The translations under genes and the position numbers were made by a program. From CAIKMD01 sp963803265 (GTDB lineage: Bacteria > Pseudomonadota > Alphaproteobacteria > ATCC43930 > CGMCC-115725), in assembly GCA_963803265.1 (NCBI GenBank), contig CAWDLZ010000012.1, positions 372,001 to 436,000 of the forward strand: a stretch of DNA of 64,000 nt. Direction: 5' to 3'. Positions 8,700-17,280 of this stretch are shown here, one piece after another. Under the pieces are notes generated by a model. The model did no database searches, was not told the DNA's origin, and saw nothing but the letters and a program-made list of their open reading frames with translations. Positions within the stretch are counted from its first letter, which is position 1, and every line of letters begins with the position of its first letter.

Positions 8700-9047
8700 A
8701 AAAAGACCTCTGAGCTTCTTGGGGGCGCCGGGGACTGATCATCATAGGGCCGATGCGCCGAAATTGCTGCGCCAGATTACCCCGAGACGGCCGGACGGAT
8801 CGCCGCAGGGTGCGGCCGGTCCGGCCCGCGTCAACCGCTCGTTCCTTTCCACGTCCAGGATGATTTCTTTCCTTCTCGCCGATCAACGCTCGAGGCGAAT
8901 TCGTGCCGCTCCGAGGGAAAGCAAGAGGGATTATGCAGCGCCGAGAGGCGCGTCCTTTGTTGACGTGCGGCGCCCGTCACGAGGATGAATCATGTCTTCA
9001 TGGGGAATCCCGCGACCATCTTCCCCTCCTCGCGAAGCCTCGATTTT
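8700..9047. other. Intergenic region without a recognisable gene
   Basis: These 348 bases separate the start of the MFS gene from the end of the ornithine-cyclodeaminase-family gene, both on the - strand. A GC-rich palindrome GGCCGGTCCGGCC lies near 8812-8824. TTGACG near 8959 looks like a -35 element on the + strand but has no convincing -10 or downstream gene. The MFS promoter must lie in the part next to 8700. I see no ORF with plausible protein content. Confidence 0.5.
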
Positions 9048-10049
9048 CTATCCGCGGGTCGAGAGCTGCATCGGAAGCTCGGTGCCGAGCCCCATGCGAC
9101 GGGCGCGGTTCCAGCACATCTCGGCGACGACAACGTCCTGCAACCCCGACCCGGTCGACTTGTACATGACGATGTCGTCCGGCGCGCGCGGGCCAGCGAC
9201 GTTGCCCTGCACAAGCTCGGCGAGCGAGACGGTCTTGGCGGCGCAGTTGACGCCCGCTCGGTGCGCCGCGATCATGTCGCCGGTGCCCTCCAGAACCTCC
9301 TCGATCCCGTCGGCGACGATGAGGCGCGCCCGCCGGGCAACCTCGGCGTCGATCTCGACGTGCTCGGGCAGGCTTGCCCCGATCGAAGCGATCGTCGTGC
9401 CGGGCGCGAGGTCTTTGCCGAACAGCACAGGCGATCCGTCGGGGGTGCGCGTGGCCGCGATCACCAGCGTGGCGCCCCTCACCGCCTCGTTGGAAGACGC
9501 GGCCGGCGTTGCCGAGATGCCCGCGTTGTCCTTGGCATGACGACAGAAGGCGGCGCGGTGTTCCGGATCGGGACTGAACACGCGGCAAACCCCGATGCGC
9601 CGAATGTGCGAGAGCGCGAGGATGTGGTGTCTCGCCTCCTCGCCCGATCCGATCATCGCCATGACCGGGATGTCCTTTGGCGCGAGGCGTTCGAGCGCGA
9701 CGCAGGTGGTGGCGGCCGTGCGCGTGCCGGTGATACGCCGTCCGTCGACGAGGCAAACGAGCGCGCCGGTCTCTTGATCCATGAGCGGGATGGCGTAACG
9801 CACGCGTCCGGAGGACGACCGGGCGAAGAGTTTGGTGCCCATCAACCGGCCCTTGGGAGAGACCGCGACCAGCGAGCGCATCCAGATCGGGCCCTTGCGC
9901 GCCAGCACGCGCTCGGGCGCCATCGCCGGGTCGGTGAAGGCACCATAGGCATCGGCGAGCGCTGCGATCGCCTCGTCCCAGTCGAACGCCCGGGCAACGT
10001 CATCGTTCGAGAGGAAATACGCGGGCGCGAGGTCGAGAGCGCCATTCAT
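9048..10049 (-). CDS. Ornithine cyclodeaminase / mu-crystallin family protein
   Basis: A 333-residue member of the ornithine cyclodeaminase family. KLFARSSSGRVRYAI and TAATTCVALERL (substrate-side residues), MIGSGEEARHH (about residues 126-136, NAD-binding GxGxxA-like loop) and AATRTPDGSPVL follow the family order. Family members include ornithine cyclodeaminase, alanine dehydrogenase, ketimine reductases and tauropine-type enzymes. Activity cannot be fixed here, and the usual KF of ornithine cyclodeaminase is only partly matched. The ATG overlaps the TGA of the upstream GntR gene (ATGA), so the regulator and the enzyme are translationally coupled and probably act on the same metabolite. Confidence 0.85.
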   Translation of the reverse strand: MNGALDLAPAYFLSNDDVARAFDWDEAIAALADAYGAFTDPAMAPERVLARKGPIWMRSLVAVSPKGRLMGTKLFARSSSGRVRYAIPLMDQETGALVCLVDGRRITGTRTAATTCVALERLAPKDIPVMAMIGSGEEARHHILALSHIRRIGVCRVFSPDPEHRAAFCRHAKDNAGISATPAASSNEAVRGATLVIAATRTPDGSPVLFGKDLAPGTTIASIGASLPEHVEIDAEVARRARLIVADGIEEVLEGTGDMIAAHRAGVNCAAKTVSLAELVQGNVAGPRAPDDIVMYKSTGSGLQDVVVAEMCWNRARRMGLGTELPMQLSTRG

Positions 10050-10732
10050 GGTATCGCTGCCGCGTCGGCTTGGGTGTAAGAAAAAAGGCGCTGCTGCACG
10101 CGCTCGAGGTGCGTTCGCATCAAACGCTCGGCGTCGTCCGGATCTCGATCGCGAATCGCGCCCACGATGTCCTCGTGATGAGCCGTGTATTCGAGCCGCA
10201 GTTCGTCCGCCAGCATACGCGTTTTCAATCTTCCCCACACGTCCTTGTGCTCCGGCAAATTGATCGCCTGGTACAGTTCCAGCAACAGGCTGTTGCGCGA
10301 GGCTTGCGCGATCGTGCGGTGAAGCTTCAAGTCCATGAGCTGCCATTGCCGCCGATCATCCGTCGCCCGCGCGGCCTCGAGGCAGGAATCCATTTGATCC
10401 AGATCGTGGTTGCTGGCGCTGACCGCCGCAAGCCGGGCGAGCCGCGGCTCGAGCGCGAGACGCGCTTCCATGAGCTCGCGCGGGTTAATGGAATGCATCA
10501 CCGTCGCAGGCGCGTCCGAATGGGGGTGCGCCCCGATGAACGTGCCTTTGCCGACGTGTCGCCAGATCATGCCTTCCTTCGCGAGCTGGGCGAGCGCGGT
10601 CCGCAACTGGGCGCGCGTCAGCCCCAGCTTCTCGGCGAGTTTCGGCTCCGGCGGCAGTCGGTCCTGGTCGCGATAGCTGCCGGTATCGATGTGTTCGCGC
10701 ACAGCGGCCACTCCGGTCGCGCGCCTTCCCAT
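10046..10732 (-). CDS. GntR-family (FCD) transcriptional regulator
   Basis: A 228-residue regulator with an N-terminal winged helix (LPPEPKLAEKLGLTRAQLR, about residues 24-42, then HVGKGTFIG) and a C-terminal FCD effector domain. The FCD metal-type residues are visible in DLKLHRTIAQAS and the later HHEDIVGAIRDRD and HLERV. FCD regulators usually respond to carboxylic or amino-acid-derived ligands. Translation most likely starts at ATG 10732 (MGRRATG), because upstream in-frame sequence is not protein-like. It is divergent from the aldolase gene at 11086 and overlaps the cyclodeaminase-like gene by four bases, so it probably controls both. Confidence 0.88.
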   Translation of the reverse strand: MGRRATGVAAVREHIDTGSYRDQDRLPPEPKLAEKLGLTRAQLRTALAQLAKEGMIWRHVGKGTFIGAHPHSDAPATVMHSINPRELMEARLALEPRLARLAAVSASNHDLDQMDSCLEAARATDDRRQWQLMDLKLHRTIAQASRNSLLLELYQAINLPEHKDVWGRLKTRMLADELRLEYTAHHEDIVGAIRDRDPDDAERLMRTHLERVQQRLFSYTQADAAAIP

Positions 10733-10985
10733 GGCTGAGTCTCCGCAATTGCAAACTCGCTCATTTTCGCCCAATGCTGCGAGAACGCAAGCCATAACGG
10801 CTTCGCTCGCAGGCGACCAGCCCACGGTACCGAGCCCTGTTGAACCGCGATCGCGGTGCGGAAGCCAGTAAAATTCGCGGGTGATTGCTGTATATTTCGT
10901 GCCCGTGTCTGACCCGTCGGCAACCGGATCGGGCCGCAGATCAACGGTCGGTTCAACGCTGATTGCGCACATTGCGCTAAACGAT

Positions 10986-11015
10986 TTGACTCAATACTGA
11001 AATTGATGCGATTTT
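10986..11015 (+). promoter_or_regulatory. Possible promoter in the GntR/aldolase divergent region
   Basis: TTGACT at 10986-10991 is followed after 17-18 bases by CGATTT/GATTTT, in the only AT-rich part of the 353-base divergent spacer 10733-11085. It is about 70 bases before the aldolase start. The -10 match is weak. The GntR protein could bind here, but no clear TNGTnnnACNA operator was found. The rest of the spacer shows no gene. Confidence 0.25.
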
Positions 11016-11085
11016 GATTGCTCGTGGGCCGGCATCGCTGCGCCGGGAACGTATCGCGGCTCACTCGGTGGAGGGACGAGGGATC

Positions 11086-12141
11086 ATGGCGAGCTACCGG
11101 AAGAACGAGGCGCGCGACTGGGCGTGGCAGCATCTCAAGGGCTGCGCCAACGTCATCATCCCGTCTTACACGGCGGACTTGAGGGGCCTTAACGAGAAAG
11201 GCATCCGCCACGATGTTCGCAAATGCCTGGAACACGGCTTCACGGGCACGCTTCTCGTGTCGGAGACGGCGGTCACCCTAGACGAGTATGCCCAGTTCTT
11301 CGAGTGGTCGAACGATGAATTGAAGGGCCGGCTGAAGCTCATCCTGCACGCCGCGTTCAACAGGCTGGAGGAGAATATCGCGGCGGCGAAGGCGGCGGAG
11401 GCGAATGGCTGCGAGCTGGTGCTGCTGTCCTATCCAGCCAACTTCTACCCCGGCTCGCTGGACGACATCTACGACTATACCAAGGCGTTCTGCGATGCGA
11501 CCAACCTCGCGATCCTTCTGTTCCCGGTGCCGCTGTGGGGCTTCGGTCGCCTCCACCCATCGGACATCCCGGCGCCGGTCATCCGCAAGCTGCTCGACAG
11601 CTGCCCGAACATCGTAGCCATCAAGGCCGAAGGCGGGATGCCGTCGATCATGGGCTTCGTCGAATGCTACCGCCTGTTCGGCAAGGAGGTCATCGTCGAA
11701 TCGCCGCTGTTCGGCGATCTGGTGCCGCTCGCCCAACTTGTGCCGATCCAGTTCACCGGCACGTCCAACACCCACTATCTCGGCGCGACCGTGCCGCATG
11801 TGATGAACCTGCTGCAGGAAAAGAAGTTCGACGAGGCCACGGACATCTACTGGAAGACGCAGCCGGCGCGCGCTGCCGCAGGCGCGGTCAACGCCGCGTC
11901 TTCCGGCGGCCATTTCTTGAACCGGATGGTGTGGGCCTACCAGGGCTGGCTGCAGGGCTATAACGGCGGTCCGCTGCGCCAGCCGACCATGAAGATCCAC
12001 GAGCAGCAAATGAACCAGCTGCGCACCGGACTGCTGCGCTCCGGCCTCAAACCGACCGAGGAGCCGAACGCCGCCTTCTTCGTCGGCCGCAATCCGGTCG
12101 AGTTGGTAGGCACGCGCCAAAGGCGGGCAGCGGCGGAATAG
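11086..12141 (+). CDS. Dihydrodipicolinate synthase-family aldolase/lyase
   Basis: A 351-residue class I aldolase of the DapA/NanA family. The Schiff-base lysine is in NIVAIKAEGGMPS (about residue 179), the catalytic tyrosine region is LLSYPANFYPG (about 110), and the pyruvate-binding G-(T/S)-T loop appears modified (VSETAVTLDEY). It is longer than true DapA (about 290 residues) and carries a C-terminal extension, so lysine synthesis is unlikely. Such proteins act as aldolases or hydratase-aldolases on 2-oxo acids in aromatic or sugar acid breakdown. ATG 11086 has GGAGGGACGAGGG upstream. It is divergent from the GntR gene and convergent with the monooxygenase gene. Confidence 0.83.
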   Translation: MASYRKNEARDWAWQHLKGCANVIIPSYTADLRGLNEKGIRHDVRKCLEHGFTGTLLVSETAVTLDEYAQFFEWSNDELKGRLKLILHAAFNRLEENIAAAKAAEANGCELVLLSYPANFYPGSLDDIYDYTKAFCDATNLAILLFPVPLWGFGRLHPSDIPAPVIRKLLDSCPNIVAIKAEGGMPSIMGFVECYRLFGKEVIVESPLFGDLVPLAQLVPIQFTGTSNTHYLGATVPHVMNLLQEKKFDEATDIYWKTQPARAAAGAVNAASSGGHFLNRMVWAYQGWLQGYNGGPLRQPTMKIHEQQMNQLRTGLLRSGLKPTEEPNAAFFVGRNPVELVGTRQRRAAAE

Positions 12142-12315
12142 GCGCGGGCGCCCGACACCCCGGACGGCGTCAGAGCGCTCGCGATACTTCGCCGCGAGCG
12201 ATAGCAAACCAGGCGGGCGCGCCGCCCAAGCGGCTAGGCGAAATGCCGCCCCTGCCATGCCGGAATTTGCGAAGTCATGGCCGAATGGGAGGTCAGGCGG
12301 GAGGTATGGCCGCCT

Positions 12316-13503
12316 TCACACCAGCGGCACGGTCAAGGGATTGTACGAGTAGAGCCAGTTGTTGCGATCGGCGCCTTCGTCGTGCCGGGCGAAGGCCGCC
12401 CTCATCTCTGCCACGGACCGCAGATGAAAGAGCGCGCGGTTGGCGCTCGATTGGGCGACGATCCGCGCGGTGCGTGCGAGACGATTGCGCTGATAGAGCT
12501 GAAGCGCGTCCGAGATCGAGCCCGACATTTCGAGCGCCCTCGTGAGGACGGCGCCATCCTCGATCGCCATGACCGCGCCTTGCGCCAGATAGGGCAGGGT
12601 CGGATGCGCGGCGTCGCCGAGCAATGTCGCTCGGCTGGTGCTCCAATTCGGTATCGCGGGCCGGCTGTGCAGCGACCAGCGATAGCACTGATCCCTGTCG
12701 GCGGCATCGATCACGGTCTGAATGATCGGATGCCAGCCTTTGTAATCGGCCTTCAAATTCTGCCACGGAAATTTCACCGTCCAAGCCTCCTCCGACACTT
12801 CGTCGGTTTCGACGAGGCCGACGAAATTGAGGAGAGCGCCCGCGCGCAGATAATAGCAGACCGCGTGGCCGCCCGGCCCCATGAAGACCGACATCACCGG
12901 CTCGAGCAATCCGCGCGGCAAGCGCTCGACCGGCACCGTGATGCGCCAAGCGGCGTCGCCGGTGTAGGTCGCGGGCACGTCGCCGGCGATCGCGGTGCGC
13001 ACGACGCTCTTCAATCCGTCGGCCCCGATCAGCAGGTCGCCGCTTGCCGTCGAGCCGTCCGCGAGTGCCAGCTCGACGCCGCCGCCGCTTTCGCGGAAGC
13101 CGGCGACGCGGCGGCCGAGCCGAACGATGGCGGGATCGAACGAGCGCGCCCGCGCCGCGAGAATGTCGTGAAGGTCGGCGCGATGGAGCTGCGTGTAAGG
13201 AGCGCCATGCAAGCGCTCGTGCTCGTCCGACAGCGAAAAGCGCTGGATCACCTCTCCGGTATCATAGAGGCGAAACACATAGGCGCCGGGCCGCACGCCG
13301 ACCTTGGTGATCGCCTCTTCGAGCCCGAGATGCCTGAGCACGTGCATCGCATTGGCGCTGATCTGGATGCCGGCGCCGACTTCGCCGAGCTGCGGGGCCT
13401 GCTCATAGATTTCGACCGCGTGACCCGCCTTCATCAAGCATGAGGCCCCGGCCAGGCCGCCAAGTCCCGCGCCGGCGACGAGGATCTTGTATTTCTTTGC
13501 CAT
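12316..13503 (-). CDS. FAD-dependent monooxygenase, salicylate hydroxylase-like
   Basis: A 395-residue class A flavin monooxygenase. Motifs in order are the GxGxxG fold VAGAGLGGLAGA (about residues 8-19), the DG motif LLIGADGLKSVVR (about 155-167) and the GD motif LLGDAAHPTLPYLAQG (about 291-306). Enzymes of this type hydroxylate benzoate-type acids with NAD(P)H and O2; salicylate 1- or 5-hydroxylase and 3-hydroxybenzoate 6-hydroxylase are relatives. The gentisate-type dioxygenase gene lies just upstream on the same strand, 63 bases away, so formation of gentisate followed by ring cleavage is the simplest reading. Substrate regiochemistry is inferred, not seen. Confidence 0.87.
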   Translation of the reverse strand: MAKKYKILVAGAGLGGLAGASCLMKAGHAVEIYEQAPQLGEVGAGIQISANAMHVLRHLGLEEAITKVGVRPGAYVFRLYDTGEVIQRFSLSDEHERLHGAPYTQLHRADLHDILAARARSFDPAIVRLGRRVAGFRESGGGVELALADGSTASGDLLIGADGLKSVVRTAIAGDVPATYTGDAAWRITVPVERLPRGLLEPVMSVFMGPGGHAVCYYLRAGALLNFVGLVETDEVSEEAWTVKFPWQNLKADYKGWHPIIQTVIDAADRDQCYRWSLHSRPAIPNWSTSRATLLGDAAHPTLPYLAQGAVMAIEDGAVLTRALEMSGSISDALQLYQRNRLARTARIVAQSSANRALFHLRSVAEMRAAFARHDEGADRNNWLYSYNPLTVPLV

Positions 13504-13566
13504 CTTCTCTGCTCATTCGCGTTCCGGGGCCGCGGAAGCAAGCGGCCCCGCCCCTGGGCGATGAGC

Positions 13567-14634
13567 TTACGCCGCGGCCCGCTCTTCGCGCCAGAGGCCG
13601 AGTTTTTCCTGAACGACGCGATCCGAAGCGCAGAACAGAAAGCAATCGGTCTTCGCTTCGAAGCTTCGCCAAGTCCAATTCGGCACCGCCATCACGTCTT
13701 TCGCCCCAAACGACATGACGTGATCGCCGCTATGCACCGCGCCGCTGCCCTCGGCGACGGCCACGACGATCCCATCGGTCGAGCGCATGGCCTCGGTCCG
13801 AAAGCCGGCCGGCAGGTAGGTCATCCATGTCGCGATCGTCGGCATCGCCCACTCGCCGTCTTGCGGATTGGCATAGCGGAGCGAGACGCCGGTGTGCGAA
13901 TCGGGCGCCGCGCCTCTCGCCGCCGCGAGCAGCGCCGCGCGCGTCCGCTCGTAAGGATAGTTGAACACCGGAGCCGTGAGGCCGTAAGGCTTGTCGCTTT
14001 CGAGCGGCAGCAGCCCTTCGCCATAGCGCGCCAGCGCGTCGCCCTCGGGGCGATGGAGAACTTGCCTCTTTTCATTGTGCCGCTCGGCAAAGCTGGTCTC
14101 GAAGAACTGCACCATCGGCGCATCGAGCACGTCGAGCCACAGCACCGGCATCGTCCCCTCATTGCCGTGGTCGTGGAACGCCCAGGGCGGCGTGACGATG
14201 AAGTCGCCCGGATGCATGGTCGTGCGCTCGCCGCCCACGGCGGTATAGCCGTTCTCGCCTTCGAGCACGAAGCGCAGCGCCGACTGGGTGTGGCGATGCG
14301 CGGGCGCTACTTCTCCGGGTAGCACCATCTGAATCCCGGCAAAGAGCGTGGGCGTGGCTTTCGACTGACCCGGAAAAGCCGGGTTTTCGAGGACGAGGAC
14401 GCGGCGCATCGCCTCTTCGGCGGTCAGCAGCGCGCCGGCTTCGAGCATGAAATTCCGGACCTCGCGGTAACGCCACCGATGCGGCTTGGTGGTGACGTGC
14501 GGCTCTTGCGTGACCAGCGCGTTGACGACCTCCCACAACGGCGTCAGCGCGTGGGGCGCGATGCGCTCGTAGAATTTCCGTCTCTCCGCCGATGGCTCGG
14601 TTTTTGTCGGCGCCGTCGCGCTCTCGTTCGGCAT
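13567..14634 (-). CDS. Gentisate 1,2-dioxygenase-like bicupin
   Basis: A 355-residue two-cupin protein. The N-terminal cupin has the iron site PAHRHTQSALRFVLEG (HxH, about residues 105-120) and the third ligand in WAFHDHGNEG (about 149-158). The second cupin (HTGVSLRYANPQ onward) is present but, as usual for the family, lacks a full ligand set. Length and LTPLWE near the start agree with gentisate 1,2-dioxygenases, which open 2,5-dihydroxybenzoate to maleylpyruvate. Related 1-hydroxy-2-naphthoate or salicylate dioxygenases cannot be excluded. ATG 14634 is chosen because GGAGA lies just upstream; ATG 14646 is in frame. No maleylpyruvate isomerase or fumarylpyruvate hydrolase gene was found in the window. 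Confidence 0.85.
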   Translation of the reverse strand: MPNESATAPTKTEPSAERRKFYERIAPHALTPLWEVVNALVTQEPHVTTKPHRWRYREVRNFMLEAGALLTAEEAMRRVLVLENPAFPGQSKATPTLFAGIQMVLPGEVAPAHRHTQSALRFVLEGENGYTAVGGERTTMHPGDFIVTPPWAFHDHGNEGTMPVLWLDVLDAPMVQFFETSFAERHNEKRQVLHRPEGDALARYGEGLLPLESDKPYGLTAPVFNYPYERTRAALLAAARGAAPDSHTGVSLRYANPQDGEWAMPTIATWMTYLPAGFRTEAMRSTDGIVVAVAEGSGAVHSGDHVMSFGAKDVMAVPNWTWRSFEAKTDCFLFCASDRVVQEKLGLWREERAAA

Positions 14635-14845
14635 GTGCGTCTCCATGGCGTTACTGATCTAACTTGAAATTTAGGGCTCCGCGAACGCAGCGAGCATTGA
14701 TCTGGATCAAACGGTCGTGGCGTGCGGCGATTCGCTCGGCCGCAAGCGCATGCGTCGTTCCATGTTGCGATGCACGCGGAATGACGCGGCGAAATGTCAC
14801 AATTGGCGGCGGTTTCGCAAAGGCATAGTTGATAAAGGAGAGGAA

Positions 14846-14893
14846 ATGCGCGGCATCGGTGCCGAGGACGGAAAGGAGCGGTGGAACTCATGA
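14846..14893 (+). CDS. Possible 15-codon leader peptide before the extradiol-type gene
   Basis: ATG 14846 follows a strong SD (AAAGGAGAGGAA). It opens a 15-residue frame (MRGIGAEDGKERWNS) whose TGA overlaps the ATG of the next gene at 14890 (ATGA). It may couple translation or simply be chance. No regulatory repeat, histidine run or tryptophan run is present. Confidence 0.25.
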   Translation: MRGIGAEDGKERWNS

Positions 14894-15754
14894 AGATCAT
14901 CCGTGTTGAAAGCGTGACCCATGGCGTCGACGATCTGCAAAACGCGATCAAATTCTACGAGGATTGGGGTTCTCGACTGCGTACAGCGCGGCACGCACGG
15001 CGCCGATTTCGTCCTGCCGTCCGGGCAATCGATTCAGATTTGCTCCGCCAACGATCCCGCCTTGCCGCCGGCCATTGAGTCCGGCTCGACCGTGCGCGAG
15101 GCGATCTGGGGCGTCAACTTCGTCCCGACTCTCGACGAGATCGCCGACGATCTCTCGCGCGACCGCGACGTGACGCGCGATTCGGCCAACGTCCTGCATA
15201 CCAGCGACCCCAACGGCTTCGCCATCGGCTTCCGCGTTATCCGGCCCCACTCCGAGCCGGAAATGCCGCCGCCGTCGCGGGTCAATCATCCATTCAGCAT
15301 GCCGGCGAAGGTGCACCCGAAGCGCATCGGCCATATCGTCTATTTCACCACCCGCGCGATGGAGCAAGAGACGGCCGAATTCTATATGAAGCGTCTCGGC
15401 TTCCGGCTGACGGATCACAGTCTCGATCTCGGCTATTTCCTGCGCGCATCGGGCGCGGCGGATCATCACACGCTGGGAGTATTCGGGTTTCTCGACCGCA
15501 CCGGTTTCGGCCACATGGCATTCGAGGTCGCGAGCTTCGATGACATCATGGCGGGCGGCGCCTATTTGCAAAGCCATGGCTGGAAAGCCGCGACCAAGCC
15601 CGGCCGCCATGTCGTCGGCTCGAACATGTTCTGGAATTTCAAGAATCCGTGCGGCGGCCAGGCGGAATATTTTTCCGACATGGATGTCATGGACGATCAT
15701 TGGCAGGCGCGGGTGTGGGAGAAACATCCGGGCTTGGCCTATTGGACGATGTGA
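14890..15754 (+). CDS. Extradiol-type VOC dioxygenase, frameshifted
   Basis: Two frames together encode a protein of about 287 residues made of two VOC modules. Frame 1 gives MKIIRVESVTHGVDD up to EDWG, and frame 2 continues with CVQRGTHGADFVLP to the end. The join lies in GGGG at 14966-14969, where one G too many would explain the shift. The C-terminal module keeps the three iron ligands of type I extradiol dioxygenases: H in RIGHIVYFT, H in DHHTLGVFG and E in GGQAEYFSD. A catecholic or hydroxylated aromatic substrate is therefore likely. The haemoglobin gene follows 41 bases downstream. If the shift is real the gene is inactive; if it is an error the enzyme looks intact. Confidence 0.78.
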
Positions 15755-15795
15755 GAGGGCTCCGGCTAGCGCCCCAAGCCGGCAAAGGACAGCGA

Positions 15796-16164
15796 ATGGA
15801 TACGATCTCGAGCGCGGTTACCGAAGCGAGCATCGCCAGGCTCGTCGACCGATTCTACGAGCGGGTGCGGGCGGATGACCGGCTCGGGCCGATCTTCGCG
15901 ACGGAAATTTCGGATTGGGACCAGCATTTGAAAATCATGCGCGACTTCTGGTCGGCCGCGCTGCTGCGGACGGGCCGCTATCGCGGCTGTGTGATGTCGC
16001 CGCATTTCCGGCTGCCGATCGGATCGGAAGATTTCGACCGCTGGCTGGCCCTTTTCCGGCCGAGCGCCAGGGAAGCCTTGCCGGCCATGGAAGCCGAGCA
16101 AGCGATCGAATTCGCCGAGGCGGTAACGCAGATGCTGCGAAATGGCATCGCGCAATCGCGCTGA
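15796..16164 (+). CDS. Group III truncated haemoglobin
   Basis: A 122-residue protein matching group III truncated haemoglobins. LVDRFYERVRADDRLGPIF (about residues 15-33), the helix with HLKIMRDFWSAALL (about 44-57), TGRYRG, and PHFRLPI with the proximal histidine (about residue 70) are followed by FDRWLALF. This class binds haem and O2 or NO, and some members support oxygenases or NO detoxification. It sits between an extradiol-type dioxygenase gene and a Rieske ferredoxin gene on the same strand, so O2 supply or protection of oxygenases is a possible role, though this is an inference. Start ATG 15796 fits the family N-terminus. Confidence 0.87.
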   Translation: MDTISSAVTEASIARLVDRFYERVRADDRLGPIFATEISDWDQHLKIMRDFWSAALLRTGRYRGCVMSPHFRLPIGSEDFDRWLALFRPSAREALPAMEAEQAIEFAEAVTQMLRNGIAQSR

Positions 16165-16237
16165 GGGAGTGGCGGCGGCCGGATGCCGGGGCGATCTCGG
16201 CCGGTCGGGCGAGATTCGCCGACGGGGCTGCGACAAA

Positions 16238-16408
16238 TCAACGCTCTCGGGAACGCGCTTCGATCTCGGCGATTTCCGCCTCATCCACGAGAATCGTTCT
16301 CAAATAAATTTCCGTCAGCTCCGCGCTTACGCCTTCGCGCAGATAACCGCGGTAAAGCGCCACGCGTCGGCGCAGAATTTCCGCTTCTTGCCGGCTGCGG
16401 TTCGACAC
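16238..16408 (-). CDS. Small conserved-looking protein of unknown function (56 aa)
   Basis: A GTG-initiated frame of 56 residues with strong third-position GC. It reads as a helical, charged protein: RRRVALYRGYLREG, then ELTEIYLRTI and DEAEIAEIEAR. AAGGTGG lies upstream of GTG 16408. I recall similar small helical proteins in alphaproteobacteria but cannot name a family. It is on the opposite strand from its neighbours, in the gap between the haemoglobin and Rieske ferredoxin genes. The rest of that gap (16165-16559) shows no other gene. Confidence 0.45.
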   Translation of the reverse strand: MSNRSRQEAEILRRRVALYRGYLREGVSAELTEIYLRTILVDEAEIAEIEARSRER

Positions 16409-16559
16409 GAGGCCCCACCTTGGAACATGGCGGGCGATGTTCGGAGGAAACGCCTCCGGACCATATAAGCAATACTACGTATAGACCCCGATTCCTCCCT
16501 TGGGGGACGGTGACGGGCGGCAACAGCCTGCGAATTGCGGAAGAGGGGAAGCGCGAGAC

Positions 16560-16925
16560 ATGGCCGAAATCTTGGTCTGCAAGGAGGGCGAGCTGGGCGA
16601 GGGCGCGGTTCGCGTCGTGACATCCGGCACCGCCGAAATCGGCGTGATCCGCCACGGCGGAAAATATTACGCTTACCGCAATCATTGCCCGCATCAGGGC
16701 GGGCCGGTGTGCGAGGGCGTGAGAATGCCGGCGGTCCTCGACATCATCGCGCCGGACCGCACCTTTCTGCACCAGGATTTCGATACCAACGACATGCATA
16801 TCGTCTGCCCCTGGCACTCCTACGAGTTCCATCTCGAGACCGGAGTCAGCGTCTGCGACGGGAAGATACGGCTAAAAAAATTCGACGTCGTCGAGAAGAA
16901 CGGGGCGGTCTATGTCGACGCCTGA
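16560..16925 (+). CDS. Rieske [2Fe-2S] ferredoxin
   Basis: A 121-residue single Rieske domain. Cluster ligands are in NHCPHQGGP (CxH, about residues 42-50) and CPWHSYEF (CxxH, about 86-93). An insert of about 35 residues between the two motifs (residues 52-85), which includes HQDFDTND, is longer than in common NdoA/BphF-like ferredoxins. Such proteins carry electrons to Rieske oxygenases or act as oxygenase fragments. The next gene overlaps its 3' end by 14 bases, and an amidohydrolase and a Rieske oxygenase gene follow, so it is the likely electron donor for the oxygenase at 18737. No reductase gene is in view. Confidence 0.88.
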   Translation: MAEILVCKEGELGEGAVRVVTSGTAEIGVIRHGGKYYAYRNHCPHQGGPVCEGVRMPAVLDIIAPDRTFLHQDFDTNDMHIVCPWHSYEFHLETGVSVCDGKIRLKKFDVVEKNGAVYVDA

Positions 16926-17253
16926 GGAACGCACGACGCAGATCGAAGCTCTCGCGGGCGAAGTTGTTGCCATCTTCAGCGACGTGCTGAAAGAAGATGC
17001 CCTGGGCGACGTGCCGGATGATGCGCTTGGACAGCTTTTTTCCAGCGTATTGCGGCTTTACGCCGCCAAGGTCGAAGCCGGCAACCTGCCGCGCGCCTTC
17101 GCCCGCGGCAGCGGAATTACCGCAACCGATGCGCTGATCGGCTGCACGGCGATCTTGCAGGCGACCGACATCAAGTTGTTCGATCTCGGGCACTGGCAGT
17201 CGATGACGACGATCGGCAAGCACAACCCCGAAGACGATTTCCCCGCTGCGTAG
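16912..17253 (+). CDS. Hypothetical protein between Rieske ferredoxin and amidohydrolase
   Basis: A 113-residue soluble, mostly helical protein with no family I can name. It overlaps the ferredoxin gene by 14 bases, so translation is coupled. Notable stretches are LGQLFSSVLRLYAAKVEAG (about residues 40-58), ITATDALIGCTAILQATD with a single cysteine (about 69-86) and LGHWQSMTTIGKHNPEDDF near the C-terminus. Its position between an electron carrier and an amidohydrolase suggests an accessory subunit or assembly factor for the oxygenase system. There is no catalytic motif. Confidence 0.8.
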   Translation: MSTPEERTTQIEALAGEVVAIFSDVLKEDALGDVPDDALGQLFSSVLRLYAAKVEAGNLPRAFARGSGITATDALIGCTAILQATDIKLFDLGHWQSMTTIGKHNPEDDFPAA

Positions 17254-17280
17254 CCGCGGCCAGGCCAGGAGGAAGGTTTC

